NCBI RefSeq assembly: GCF_026230105.1
Contig: NC_079476.1
Coordinates: forward strand, 31,362,559-31,426,558
DNA length: 64,000 bases
From: Diorhabda sublineata
Taxonomy: Eukaryota > Arthropoda > Insecta > Coleoptera > Chrysomelidae
Direction of reading: 5' to 3'
Shown here piece by piece: positions 26,701 to 41,700 of this stretch. How positions within the stretch are numbered: position 1 is the stretch's first letter; every line of letters starts with the position of its first letter. The position numbers and the translations under genes were made by a program. A model generated the notes under the pieces. It saw only the letters and a program-made list of their open reading frames with translations. It searched no databases and was not told the DNA's origin.

Positions 26701-29700
26701 AAACTTTTTTTTTTCAGGACCTTCTTTGCTTACAAAAAAGTTTCAACTTAAGTTACAAATCGAACAAAATCTTGAAAAGAAGGAAATCCAAATTGTTCCT
26801 GATATGAGTATATATGGTCAATTATCAACTTTAGATGCTGCGATTGATTTAAATCAATATAAGTTGATTAGAGGTTTATTGACTCATAACTTAGGTGAAG
26901 ACACTGAGGAAATAAATCCCTCAGTGCCGCCAAACTTGAGATCTCAAGTAAGCAATATATATGTACATAATGTTGAAAAAGTAATTAACTCCTTTTTTCA
27001 AAAACTATTTGGATCTTAATGTTAACCCATTTCTAAAATTTTGTTGAGCTAATGTTATAAATAATTTTCATATTAATAGTTAAAAATTATGACTATAGAA
27101 ACCCATGTTTAACATAAATAATGTACATTTTATATAAACTATTTTTGCAGGGCGATAGTAGTAGACATTGGACATTGTCGTTTATTAAATTGGATTTACA
27201 AAATGTAACTTTGTCACTATCAAAAACACATTATGAAAATTCTCATCTGAGCTGCATTAATTTTATCAAATCCCACCTTACTATAGAAACATTCAGTAAT
27301 TTTTGCCAAGATATTGATTTAGTATCTAAAGAGATAGTTATTAAAGATACACGCCAAGGAGGCAACCCTAACGAAAAAGTGAATGTATTCACAAATATTC
27401 TGCAACCAATAAGTCAACCTACCAACTCAGAACAAGTTCAAGCAGAAATTCATAGTAGAAAAAGACAAAATTTCACAAAAGTTACCATTTTATTTAACAA
27501 TTTACGATTGATGGCTATTTTCGATTGGTGGGAATCATTTTTGAGTTATATTGGGCAAGATTTCGATAACGGTGTCGATACAGAACAAAAAATTCCAATA
27601 TCTACCAAAACAGAAGGCGAAGACTCAGAGTTTGAACTGAAACTAAATGTAACAGATTCTGAACTTGTCATAGTGGAAGATTCTTCACATTGGGATACTA
27701 ATGCTGTCATTTTAAAGGTATGTATTGATACACAACTTTCATATTTATTGCTACAATAAAAAATTGAGATGAAGTACAAAGTATTTTGTGCATTCATCAA
27801 AATTTCGCAAACTCAGAACACGTCAGTTGAATACTTTTATTGAAAGATGAATGAAGTTTGGATTGTGATTATTTCCATTTGTAAAATTCAGAACCTAGAA
27901 TTCATTTAATGTTATTCTATTTATTTTAGAGTACTACTGTCTTAAATTATCACCCTTCAGGGCTATCAAAACCGCTTACTTGTAATCTGAACAACTGTGA
28001 GATGTTTTCTTGTATATTGGGATTGGAAGAGGAAACAGCTTTATCTATTATTGACCCAGTTACCCTAAACATAGATATTAATGAAAATGGAATTTTAGAG
28101 GTACCTAAGCTTTATATTTCTCACATAAAAACTCTTATGTTATATGAAAGTAATGTGGTCCAGATTGACAAATATAAAATTCCAGCCCCCAAACAAACAT
28201 TGCACAAAATTACATGGTATGATTAAATATGATCACACCTGTATTTTCAAATATATCAAACATAATTCTGAATGTACATTGTAATTTTAGGTTCAGCTAC
28301 AATTTTTTATTGTTAGATTGTCTTATCACGACATGCGTATGTTTTTGAAAATATTAAATTCTTTACCGGAACAGATATTTCTCAGTAAAAAAGATAAATC
28401 TGGAAAGAAAGCAAGTAAGTCAATACTTGTGTTCCGTCTTCTTTTATGCCTAATTTTTCAAAAATGTTTTCAGATCAAATAGTCTTGTTAACTGGATTAG
28501 GATTTAAACTTGAGGATTGTAAGGAAGCTTTAGAAAAATGTGGATATCGACTTGATGATGCTGCACTTTGGTTAACAAATACTAGAAGACCTTATACTAG
28601 AGTGTCGTCTAAAAACTCTATACATATTTCTGCTGTTGAGGTATCTATTGATTTGTTTTTTTTTATTAGATCATATATCTAATATGCCTTTGTGATCTCA
28701 AAACAATGATGTGAAATTTATAGCACTAAACCTATAGTTTTTACTCCAACAGATGGGAGTGAACGTTGGTTATTTTACATCATCAATGCCTTTTGTTAAC
28801 TAACTTTTTCAGATATTTTTCCAACATAAATACTATGCAATGAATAATAGGAATTTACTTACATAGAATAATTGATTATCTACATTTATATAATTGTTAG
28901 AGAAAGAGCAGAAATGCCTTTTATTGGTGTAGAAAAAGAGTTTTGAAGAAGGAGAAAATCCAAAAAGGAGCACTATTGACGCGTCTTCCCTAGCTGGATC
29001 GCTCCCAAAAGATAATTTCAAACAAAAAACAAGCTGCTTCTGGCAACACTGGTGTTAACATGTCATTTGTTTGCCAGAAGTGTTCGAAAAAATCAGGGAA
29101 ACCAATCGCAGAAGATGAATAATTCTCCACCACAACAATGCGAGCTCTCGCACACCAGTTCAAACGAAAACGTTATAAATATCTGTTTTTTTTTTTTTAA
29201 TTTAAGTAGTAACCCTCGTAGTTTCTGTGCGAAATGAACATCAATTTACCTACTACTAGAAGTCCTCGCAATTGCAGGTATATGCAAAAAATGCTTCAGT
29301 TAAAGGTCTAATCTCCTTGGAACTATTACAATGTGAAAAAAGGGGCACAATAAGTCTTAAGGTTAAAATGTTCTGGGAGACTGTTAAAAAAATTGGGATT
29401 CCCTTGGGATAAACGGATGTCCATATATCTAATTTTTTGGTTAATAAAAATTTTATTTTTCAGGTTAAGGCAAACCGCATATCTCTTTGTATTATCGACG
29501 ATTGCGGAGATTCAGATGTGCCTTTGTTAGAATTATCATTTTCTGATGTACACTTTAATCAGCTATTTCCTGAACTCAATATCAAAGATCCAATATATCC
29601 GCAAGGTTATATTAATGGAGATTTAGCCATTGATTATTATAATAGAGTGCTATCAGGATGGGAACCCATATTGGAACCCTGGAGGTAATAATTCTGATTT

Positions 29701-32700
29701 CATAAATACTTACTTCAATTGAGTAATAATTAAAAATCCTTTATTAAATGTTTATGTTTTTTATTTTGATCAAAATTATTACCAAAACTAAAATATTGGT
29801 AGATTTAAGCTTCTATTATTTTTTTAAATTTGCCCTTATTGCTAGGTATAAAAAAATTGAATTGTACCTCTTTCGTAGACACTTTTTTAGATTAACTGTT
29901 TCACCTAATAACAATGCTGAGGCCAGATGATTTAATGCAACATATTTATTATCCAATTGCCAAGATTATATCCGTTTTTCTTCTCATGTGTTGTTTGAAG
30001 TATGATATATCTAAATAATGTGTTTTTATTATTCTTTCTTCCTAGAGTTATTTATATTTTACTAATCACTTTTCTTTATTTATTATTTATCAGTCGTGAG
30101 CTACAAATAATTTAACTAAATATTCCATTTAAGGTGTAAAGCGAATGGAGAACAAACTAATTTCCAAATTCCGCCAAAAAGTCTATTATCGTTGAATGTG
30201 GAGTCTGAAGAAATTCTTAATATAAATATAACGTCGACAGTCATGGAACTTTTTGAACAGGTAAAAGTAAATTGGGTGAAGGACTATAATACCATAAACC
30301 AGGGAAGGACTGATGACTTATCAGCTAATAATTCTGCTAACTACAGAAGAAGATCTCCATTTGTACCATATGCTTTAAAAAACCTTACAGGAAGCGCATT
30401 GCAATTTAGCACTTATGTATCAGAATTGGATGATAATAATTCTAAATTGATTGGCGTGCAGAATGAAAATTGGTTATGTGTTGATCCCGGAGAAACAGTA
30501 CCGTTCTCTTTTACAGCACGAGGTATAAAATACATACTGTTTTTCTACATGACATTCTATCATGGCAAAATTGAAATTTGTATGATTTTAGATAAAATGA
30601 GACATCAGAATTCCCATAAAATGAGAATGCATCAAATAAAAGTGAAAATTGATGGTTGGAACTGCTTAGAACCTGTCACAGTAGATAGGGTGGGAGTATA
30701 TTTTAGAGATACTTGTGCGGAATTTCATACCAGAGTAAGTTTTCACTATTATACAGGTATATATAATTTCTGTATAGATTTTCTAATTCATGATTTTATG
30801 TTATAATTTTATTCCATAAAACTTCATTTTGAAAAAGCTTTGATATGAGATTAAGTAAAGGCTCTTAATTTCACGCCCTTACAATGAAACAGGAATATTG
30901 AAAAAATACCAGGGGCTAGTTCTTTGCTAGTGCACGAAAATTACAAAATTTCAAGTTTCTAGAATAAAAAAAAATTTTTTTGTCGCCACATTTTAAGGGT
31001 GATATCTCGGAAAAAGGTGTGCTGAGGAAATTTTGTTATATAAAAGACCCATCTTAATTTCTCATGAGCAATGCTGCATTTTGTCACATGAATTTAAAAA
31101 TTTTTATGTGATGTATAAATTTAAACTGAAATCAATAAAATTATACAGGGCCAATTTAAGTACATCAGTTTAATGAGGGGTACTGTTTTTATTCCACTAG
31201 CTGATGTCACCAGTATGTGAAGTCTTCAATTTCAGTTGTCAAAATTTTTTATCACTCACGTTGAAAACATTGTTTAAACTTGACTCATTTTCTGGTAATG
31301 TAAAAGTATACAGTTGAACATTGTAAATTATTTTCTTGGGCGTTTATTCAACCAAAGAATTGTATCGGATCTAAAGGACGAGCAAAGGCAGTTTGTATGG
31401 CCTTGGCTGCATCACACACCAAAACTTAGTTAAACTGTATGAGTAGTGGGGGAAAGCTGCTTTTACCAATGCGGAAAATAAAAATATAAAGTCTCCCGTT
31501 CGTTCTGCTGCTGTCCAAATTTGTGAAAATGTTTATCTTTGTAGTTCCAATCACAAGTACTAGAAACCCTTACCAAATGAGCTTATACGTGGTATCCGCG
31601 TGAAAAACATAACATTGGCGTGATAGACTAATTAAATTTTTCGTCATTAACATGAACCGGAAGTTGTGATATAAATCATCTTCGGAAATTTCATAGGCCA
31701 CAACAAAAACTACATTATAGTCATCAGAAATTTGAGAGTTTTCATTTAACCATAATTCAAGCTCTCCCAAGATCATCACTGCTGGCCTGTACTTTTTCTG
31801 CCCCATGATTTTAAGATAATTGTTTAACTGTAACTTAATAGATTGAACTAATCCATTAATTTTAGTCAAGTTCTTCATAATCGATTTAGGTATCAGATGC
31901 AGTTCGAATATTTTTTATTTCCTTTTTCGTTACCTCTAGTTGGCTGACAGTCACAATTTTCATTATTGTAATATGTTTCAGTAAAGATAAATCGCAGCAG
32001 AACACTGAACGTTTTACTCCTTCTTCAGTCATATGAACTTTTTGTATTGACCAGATATTCTAATTTTTAATAAATTCGAATTTATATTCAGATATAGACT
32101 TGTCCCCTAATACATGTTAACTGTATTTTTCTTTTTTCAGGCATCAGAATTACCTCACACACGAATAGTTTTTGATGTAACTTTGGAAGGTTCTGCTAGA
32201 AAATTAGTAACTATTCGCTCTGCTTATTTTCTTGTTAATAACCTACCACATAAAGTTGATATAAAATTGGAAAGTAAATTACCAAATGATGAAATTACAA
32301 ATGCTTTTTGGGTAGCTAGTCAGTTATTTACAGTTGACACTAATGGAACTCTAGCTATTCCATTGTCTCATTCACATTCTCAGATTAATATCAGGCCTGC
32401 ACAATCTCCACAACATTATACATATTCAGTACCCAGCTTAACTTGGACCCAGATGCCAAATGTGACGGATCGAATCTTTCAATTGGCTACTTGTCATTCT
32501 CATAAAGGACAAAATTACAGGTATTCAAAATTGTAGTATTTCTTCGAATGTTTTTCATTCAAAATATTTAGAAGAACAAATGAGGACTATAATTTTCAAA
32601 TTTGCCACTAAAAAGACTAGTGTAGAGTGAAATGCTACTATTTGGAGCCAACTGATAAAGATAAAATGACGGTTTTTATTGTAAAACTTTTTTTCTAAGT

Positions 32701-35700
32701 TCTTTTTTTTATTTGAATCAAAGGATCATAATTTTCTCATTATGAGCTCAGTATTTATTGATACCGTTCGAAAAGTAATCTGTAATTCGGATTAATATTT
32801 TTTTCTAGATTTTACACAGAGATTGTGAGACAAGGAGTTTTAATATCGAACCGAATGAAATATGAACCAGCACATACAATATATTTATTACCAGCGGTCG
32901 CAATTGAAAATTTGTTACCTGTAGATATGCAATATACAATAGCTGAGCAAAATGGTGTTATTAAAGCCGGAGGCAGTACCACCGTTCATCATGTAATTAT
33001 TTAGTTATTGTCCAAATAATTATCACTTAACAGTTATTGTTGATGATAAGTTTCAGTTCATTTATGTTCTAGGTTGATCCAGATGAGATTGAATTGAAAA
33101 TAAAATTGGAAAATTTTCGATCTTGTAACAATGTGACTGTTCCAGCGGGATGTAATGCTACATTTACTTGTCGTGTAAAACTTGAAGATACTCAACAAAG
33201 AAAGCTGAATTTATTGGTTACAGTTTCAGTTAATAAAGGAGCAAAATTGAAGGTACAACACAGGAATTAGTGATCATAACTTCTATATATTTACTTTTGA
33301 GTTAAGGGTATTTCATATTTTCTGTATATTGAAATTGTTTCCTTAGTTTTCAGTATCAGCTTATTATTGGATAATAAACAGAACTGGATTACCATTGGTC
33401 TTTCGACAATCTGGTACATCTGTAGTTAGTGCTGGTCAATTTGATGAACACGAGCAAGCTCGTATGATGGAACCGTTAATGTTTAGTTTTTCTGATCAAG
33501 AAGCAGGTCTCACTATGAATGCCAGAGTGGGTAAGAGAGTTATTTGGGACGGAACTCCACAAGTGAGCCTTAATTTTAGTTTTCTTTTTTGTTTAATGAG
33601 ATACTTAAGAATAATTTATTTGTATAATAGTACTTACGCACAAGGCCATTTTTTTTATTACCACACTCTCCAAACCTCTGGTCCCAAAATTTTTGTCAGA
33701 CAATTATATTTTTTATTTAAGAATACAATTAGTTGTAAACTCCTATTTTTGTCGGAGAAATGGTTGTAAAAAGGGATGCACGAACCCTGTCTAATTTAAA
33801 AATATCGATTACTAATAAAATTTTTTTGTACCACTATTAATTTGGTCCAATATTTTTGTCAGAAAATTCAATTTTTTGATTTAAAATATAATTACTTACC
33901 ACTTCCTATTTTTATTAAAAATGGTTGTAAATAAAAATTTTTCGGGAAATTGACATCTTTAGCGCCTCAACCTGCGCATATGCCCCGTGAAAATTCTCCG
34001 ACAAGGTTACCATATTTTTTTATTTGTTTTCATGGTTAATTGTAATAAAAGTTGCCGTGTGGTAATACATTTTTTTTCTGCATAAATTTTACATATTTAG
34101 AGTGTCCCAAGCGCTAAATAACGAAATATTTTTGTCTGACATGTTTTTCGGTATTTTTATAATAAAAACTATTGAAATTAGTAATGTGGTTATGAATTTT
34201 TTCTTGCATTAAATTAACACGTTCGTGACAGCTCTACAGGCAAAACAGTCCTAATGACTATAATACTAAATTCTATGTGAATGTACAATTATGCACTTAA
34301 TATTGTTCCATATGTGCCGATTGTTTATTGCATGAATGGTCGAAATGAAAAAATATCTGGTGAGAAGAACCTTTGAACAATTGACTGTTGATGTTTTCTG
34401 GCTCTTACCTCAAATTAATGTAGGAAACAAATATATCATAGTTGGGGGAGAAATTTTGTAAGCAAGTTTGTCAGATATTGAAATTAGGAAAACTACGCTA
34501 ATGCATCCTTAATCTGATATTATGGTGTAATACATGAATCTAACTGTAGCCAATTATACGAGTCTTTTACATTCACTAAGTTGCAATTAAACACTATCCG
34601 AAAAGTTAGTATAGAGATCGATAAGTAATTACCAGGAAATACAGCTCTACAACCACACAACAGTAACGAGGCTTACGTCGCAAACTACAGAAATATTGAG
34701 AAATGAGTAATTAGTAATTGCTAAAACCTCTAATTTTGACATTTCAACGACATTTGTCTCTAAGTCATCCATGATTTCTGGGTCAATATCGGTCTGATAT
34801 GGTAGAGAATTGAGACAAGCTTGTTCATTACAATGGCAGCAAACTAAAGAGCACTGTAATCCTGCTTTCTTGCGTCCACATCTTGAGCCACAGCGACTTT
34901 TGCAGTTACAGAATATAGTATTGAGTAATTAATCTGATGCAGGTGGTAAAATAGTCATGATAGGTTCCATGTATTTGTTACGCATTGTCAAACCCCATTC
35001 CTGGGGTTCTAGATCATGCCCTAACCAAGTTTTAATTTGATAAAAAAACTCGATTGAAATGTTGGTGAGCTGCTCCACTCGTTGGTGTATTATTTGATAA
35101 CTGCACAGGTTTATTCGACTTCGTTGACTTGACTTGTAATGCATAACGGAGATGATCGATACTCTCCACAGAGTTCGGGGCATTATAAACTGCTAATAAG
35201 GTTTACATTCCACTCTAAAATAATCTCTGAATCGGACAGTTTTCTCCTTCAAATATTGCAGCAAGTTTATGGATTTTAAATAAGATGTACTTAATTATTT
35301 TCTACTTCAAATGCTACTAGTGTAAATGAGAATATAGCTACAATGTAATTATAGTAAGTCCCTTAGTAATTTGTGTTATTGAATTGATAAATGTCAGAAT
35401 TGTTAAAAATAGGAAAGATTGAATTTCATATAAAAGTTGTATATAATATTATATATAAAATGATAATTATATATTTAGCAATAAATTATAACCTTAGTTT
35501 TTGATCTGAACTACCAATTGACCTTAGATAATTCTGAGACCGCGCACTTTACGCCCTCTATCTCAAAAACAGTTCAAGTTATAAAAAAATGTTAAATACA
35601 AAAGTTGCAGAGAATTGGATTCTTTACAATATTGGTAATAAACACAAATAGCGTAAAACTCATAGAAAACAAGATATTTGCAAAAAATGTAAAAAAAGCA

Positions 35701-38700
35701 ATTTTTGTGACCTTGTAACTTTAAAACTTGCAAACTATCCAATTATATGTGAATTTTGTTTTTACTGTATTGACAATCAGAATGTTTGAGCAATATTTAG
35801 TCATTAGGGCTGTAAATGAATTAGTTTTTTCGCTGATTGGTTTCTTATTTAATTTTTGAGAAATAAGATTGTTATATGTTAATTGAAAAGTTGATATTGA
35901 TTAAGACAAATAATTTTTACAACATATTTTCAGTGGTGTGCCAATTTTCATGTTCATAAAGGTACTCAATACCGAAAACTCCATGTAACGTTGAGAGATG
36001 GACGCCCTGATGTTGTTTTCATCATTGGTTTAGAGGTACGAACTGGAAGAGGGAAATATAGAAATACTAGTATTGTAACTATATCACCAAGATATCAGTT
36101 ACACAATAGGACATCATATAAACTGTTATTTTCTCAACTTTGTTTTGCAAAAAGTACTCAAGAACAATCGCCTAAGTCATGTTTGAAAGCTATGTCGAAT
36201 TCACACATGCCTTTTCATTGGCCAAATCTGGAAAAGGAACAACTATTGTGTGTTTCAATTGAAGATGTACCCGACTGTTGTTGGTCCGGAGGACTCAAAA
36301 TTGATACTAACGATTCCATGCATGTCAATATTAGGTAAATAACTTAGTTTTTTTTTGGTAAATTAGAAGTACCTCCATTAATAAGGCAACCATTTTGAAC
36401 TACTCTCAAGATGTACAAATTATTTTTTTTTTTTTGAAATGATACGTATTTAAATGTACCTATAAATTTCAACATATATATGAATTTCAATTCTTTATAG
36501 ATGTAAAATTTTGATATTTACATTCACATGATGCTTCTGTTTTTAGAGATTCTGTTGGAGGTGTGTACTTTCTACGAATGGAAGTAGTTCTGAGAGGTGC
36601 AACATTTTTTGTCGTTTTTACCGACGCTGACACACTTCCGCCTCCAATGAGAGTAGACAACTTTTCTGAAGTCTCCATAATGTTTGGGCAAAGTTGTTAT
36701 ATCGATATAATGCATAGTACAGCGAGAGCACACTCTAGCGTTCCATATGCTTGGGATGAGCCAACAAAGTCACATGCTATAAAAATTATAGGTCCGGGAG
36801 GGGTTTCTAATACCTACCATATGTCTGCATTGGGACCAGCAGCATCTTTAACTTACGAAAATTTTATATACATAGCGTTTACAGGAACTTTCAAAAAGTA
36901 AGTTTTTTATTCTATGTAAAATAATTTTTGGAATAAAACATTCAATTAAATTATACAATGTTTGTAAATTAGTGGCCTCTAATTAGACTAATTTCATCAG
37001 TTGTGAGATAACACTCTGTTTCAACAACCAAGAATTCAGAAATGTTGGGTGGGAGTGGAACATTTGAATTTCTCGTAACTACTAGGAGGAAATGGCTTCT
37101 CTCCAGCGTCCATTCTAAAACATCTGGGTTAATTTTGCGGAACTCCTTTATATTTTCGTTATTATTATCAAGTGTTCGAGGTTCTTACTTGTTTATATTT
37201 TCAACTTTTCCTTCACTTTCGTTCGTAGCGACTACCGGTTGTGCGAGAGCTCTTAATTGGGTCCTTGATAAATTGTCGATTAGACCGCCGCCATCCTCTA
37301 CGCAATCTCACTCGCTAATACCACTACCATCCGGAGGCTCAATGTAAATCTTATCCACCTGCAGATCACCACTATAGGCAATCTGCATAGACTCTTCCAA
37401 CATCAAACCACTTCTTAAACAAAAAATATTTACTCAGTAAAGGGTGTATAACATTTAAAAAATAAAACTAAGTGAGTTAACAACACAAAAATCTAATTAT
37501 TAGCTATAAAAACTATGGAATGTAAAAAATTTTTTCAAAGTCGACAGTAAGAAGTCCTAACGTTGTTTTATGGCAATATGGACGTTTAGATCATATATCC
37601 AACTATAATATACTCATTTAAAAGTATAATTTCAAATTATGAGTTTATAGAACAAACTTGAAGCATATTTTATAATACTTACACGAGCTTGAAGGCCATA
37701 TACAACACAGTAACATAAACACCCCCACTGGTCACAAACATGCGATTTACCAAAACAAACTACGTGTGATATTTTACAAACTAGTTTAAAAGAAAATCTG
37801 TAGCGCCATCTCTTGGAAAATATCACAAGTTTACAAGCAGGAGTTGATTTACAGTGGCGGGTTTTTTGTTGCCAAATGCCAACGCCAATCCTTTCAGGGT
37901 TGATTTTAAAAATTTTCATATCCATGAGACACCTCAAATGACCTCAATTGAATTGATACAATTTACTGGAAAGTAGAGAAATTTAATTATTTCCATCTAC
38001 AGCATTGAATAATATTCAGTTTTAAAATAAAAATATTGTTTTAGATCAAGAACTGTATACGATCCTAACGACATGGAAAATCAAGAATTAGTCCTAGATG
38101 TAGTCAAGAATTCTCGAGTTATATTATCTCGAAAAAGATTAAGTGAACGCTCTCAATTATGGAGGATGACATCTGAAGGTTATTTAGAGCATGAGGGTAG
38201 TAGTCCTCCGTTACACCCCGGCCAAACTAGAAATCTAGAAAATATTCTTGTATTAGACATAGAAAATACTGCTCCTCAACCAAATACCTATTTACGGTTG
38301 ATGTTAAGACGAGTGGATCCAAGAAGACAATCAACGCAAAAATGGAGGTTTACGGAAGATGGTAGATTACGTTGTGATCATTATAATATGTGTGTTCAAG
38401 CCATGGATGGCTCTTATGGATTACGAGAAGGTATATCATGTTTTCAATTAATGTATTATCCTTATCCAGTTTATGTATAAATAATACTTCTTCTAGGTAA
38501 TGCAGCAGTATTAGGTTTACCTCAGCCTGTAAGTTATAAATTTGTTAAGAACGGTTTGCCAATAGAACAGGCAATAGAGAGACAATACCTACGACCAGGA
38601 TCAGGTTTACTCTCAGTTAATATCCATATGGATGGTCCAACACAAGTAATTTGTATAAAAGATATGAAGGAGAGCAGGTTTTATGCAACATCAGATGATA

Positions 38701-41700
38701 AAGAATGGGGTACAATTTCTTTAGATCAGCGACCAAATTTGACAAACGTGGATAATGATGAAAAACGTGAAACTAGAGATTTTAAGTTTAAAGTAACTTT
38801 GTACGGCATCGGAATAAGTTTAGTTAGTAGAAAAATGGCCGAGGAATTGTTGTACATTAATTTTTCTAATATTGTTGGAGAGACTACAATAACTTCAAAA
38901 TCTAAACAAATTTGCATCAGCATAAAAGATATACAAATTGATAATCAGGTAAGAGGTAATTTAATTCAGAAGTAGTATGTTTATAAGTTGGCACAACAAA
39001 CTTGTGACATAATTACCATAACCTAACCTAACCAAGTAATGGCTGTTTTTAGGGATTTTTTCTACGCCCAGTAAATAGATGAAGCTTCAAATTTATTAAC
39101 ATATATATATTTTATCTGAAATAAAAAAAATTAGCGGTGTTTTAATTTGTAAACCTTAATGCACGGAACGCACGACTATCAAATATATATACCGAAAATT
39201 AGACTTTTGGTAAACATATGAAAAACAAGTTGTTAATTTTTTGTTTTTTGCTACATAAAAATCAACATTTTGAGAATTTTTATTGATAATAGTTCATTCT
39301 ATGCGTTTACATGTACTGAGTCTACCCTACAAATTGCAAGTCATTCGGTCAATATTTTTGAGATACGATGGAGATAGGATGAAGTTTGAAAAACAAAGTT
39401 TTGAGAAAAATATGTTTAAAGTTTCAAGTGCGCTTAAAACTATGAATATCTCAACTTACCCTCAATCGGCGATGTTTGGTCCATAGAAGTATTCCTTCCT
39501 ATTCCTCTTGAAACTCTTATAAAGCAGATTGATCAGCTCTTGAGTCAATCCCGGTTTATTTAACGACATCACTAACGCGAGACTTTTTTTATCACGTTTC
39601 TCAACATAAGTATGGGTTTCGCAGCCAATGGATCTTCCCATAACCGACATTACTTTTAAAACGCCTTCAAAACCTTTATAAAAGATGATAACCGATATGT
39701 AGCAAATTCAACTATCTTGTGGCCAGAATAGAGATGCTTAGGAGCAAAAGTCCAAATCAACGAATTCAATGATTCGTTATTGTTTTCGGTTTCTGCTCTT
39801 AAATAACGAATTTATAATTCGTCATTTGATAAATCTTCTTTACACCTACTGTCTTCTGGACAAAATTGATGTTGAGGGTTTTTTTTTTTTTCATCTGAAA
39901 AACATTTGTGATAATAAACCAAACTTCCTTTTTTATACCTTCAATCGAATCCTTTGTTTCTTGAATAAGTAAGTTTACTTGGTCTTTTTCCACCGATCCT
40001 TTTATTTGTTTTATGCTTTTTAACAATCCGAAGTCGTATTACCATTCTCTTTTCTACATGTTCGACATATATTATTTTGTTACTACAGTATCTCCATACG
40101 CTTTAGCACCCAGAAAGTTTTACTGTCACCATCACCGATGTATATAAGATACTGTACGCCATATTAGACCTCAAAAACATTTGGCACTTATTTCCATTTA
40201 ACTGAAACTTCCTGGATGGTTTATGGTGCATTAATCTACACACGTTTCATATCACATTTAGTACTCTAAAGGATCCGTTTTTTTACTTTTCCACTTATTA
40301 CATGCACCAAAAGAGCTACTCATAACCATGACATCTAAAACTTTACCGGTGTTTTTGCCGATCAATGTTAAAGCTCTAAATAGAGAGTAGTAAAGCCTCG
40401 TTTCTTCCAAGTACCGTCACCTGACACAATCAATTCATCCTGTGGCTTTCCTGCTTCTTCATTAATAGTTTTTTCTGATGAGCTGATGTAGGGTGGTAAA
40501 ACGGTTGTTGTAGTTTCTGCGCTCTTCAAAGTTAATCCCAGACTAACGTTAGATATTAAAAAATAAGAAATAATTATAGAAATTCCTTTTTTAAGCCTGT
40601 AGAAACTTGTATATACGTATATGTGTATAAAAGGGTGCCAGGTATCAAGCCGACTGTATACAGTAGGCCCGGACTCAGACTAGCAACTCAGCACTCTGAA
40701 TAGTTTCTTCTTCAACTATTGTATCTATAAAACGACTTCGAATTTTTAAAAATCACTTAACAACCGTATTCTAGAAATGTTAAGAAATTAATTTATGAAA
40801 AAAATCGATTTTTTGAGCACAAAAAACACATTGCTAGGCAGAAATAAGCTATCAGTTTTAAAAACTTTGTTCCATAGATGCCTTAATTTTATATTTGTTT
40901 TTTTAAATCCACCTCAGTATAGAAATATTTTTTTTTAAACTCATATTCGTATTTTTTAAGTTGAGAAATACAAAATCAAGTATATATTTGGCGGAAACAA
41001 TATATTAAAAATGGTGTATCATTATTTACGATTAAAATTTTTTTTAGCTTATTGATACATCAGTTCCAGTTGTGGTATACGTTACTCCTCCCAATTCAAG
41101 AAATAATGATCAAGGTTATCATCATTTGCCAGCGCTGGATTTTACTACAGAAATAGTTCAACCACAAACAACTATTAAAGCAGTCATATTTAAGGTAAAT
41201 AGTAAATATTGAATATATTGCGCGTTTCGATAATTAAGTTATCGTCTTCAGAGACAAAAGGTAAACTTAGCTTAAGATAACTTTGATAAACAAAATACGC
41301 ACAGAGTAACTGTGAGTGTTGGTATAGTAGTATTAAACTGTGTCTAATATAACGATCACCAAAAATTCTAGAAATTTCAATTTGAATAGATTGAGATAAG
41401 AAAAATTTTGTGAAACAATAAGTATAAAGAATTTTCTCTTCATTCAAGATTAGCGACGCATCTGTGGAAAGATAATTAACTCTCTTGGTGCAGCCCAGCT
41501 TATCAAAGTAGAATTAGATTAAATAAACAAGTCTCCAAATAGTTCAAACTTTTCGGATGTAACTTTATTAAGATTGTAATATTGTATTTTAATATTTGTG
41601 CCTATAATTATTTCTAATGATATTTTTATAACGCCTATTGTTTTAGCATCTACAATTGCGATTGAAGAAAATCACTTTAATTATTGAGGAAGTACTCCTT

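Noticed and set aside
28217..28330. Alternative Vps13D acceptor ttgttag|ATTGTC near 28315
   Set aside because: Joining it to the 28216 donor creates an in-frame TGA. The 28100/28291 pair gives a family-matching sequence.
37042..37347. 101-codon plus-strand frame in Vps13D intron 32
   Set aside because: No domain, no splice sites in phase with the gene, and a composition typical of a repeat fragment.
41195..41260. Hairpin-like TTTCGATAATTAAGTTATCG at the start of intron 35 as a regulatory RNA element
   Set aside because: It resembles tails of insect transposons and shows no other sign of function.
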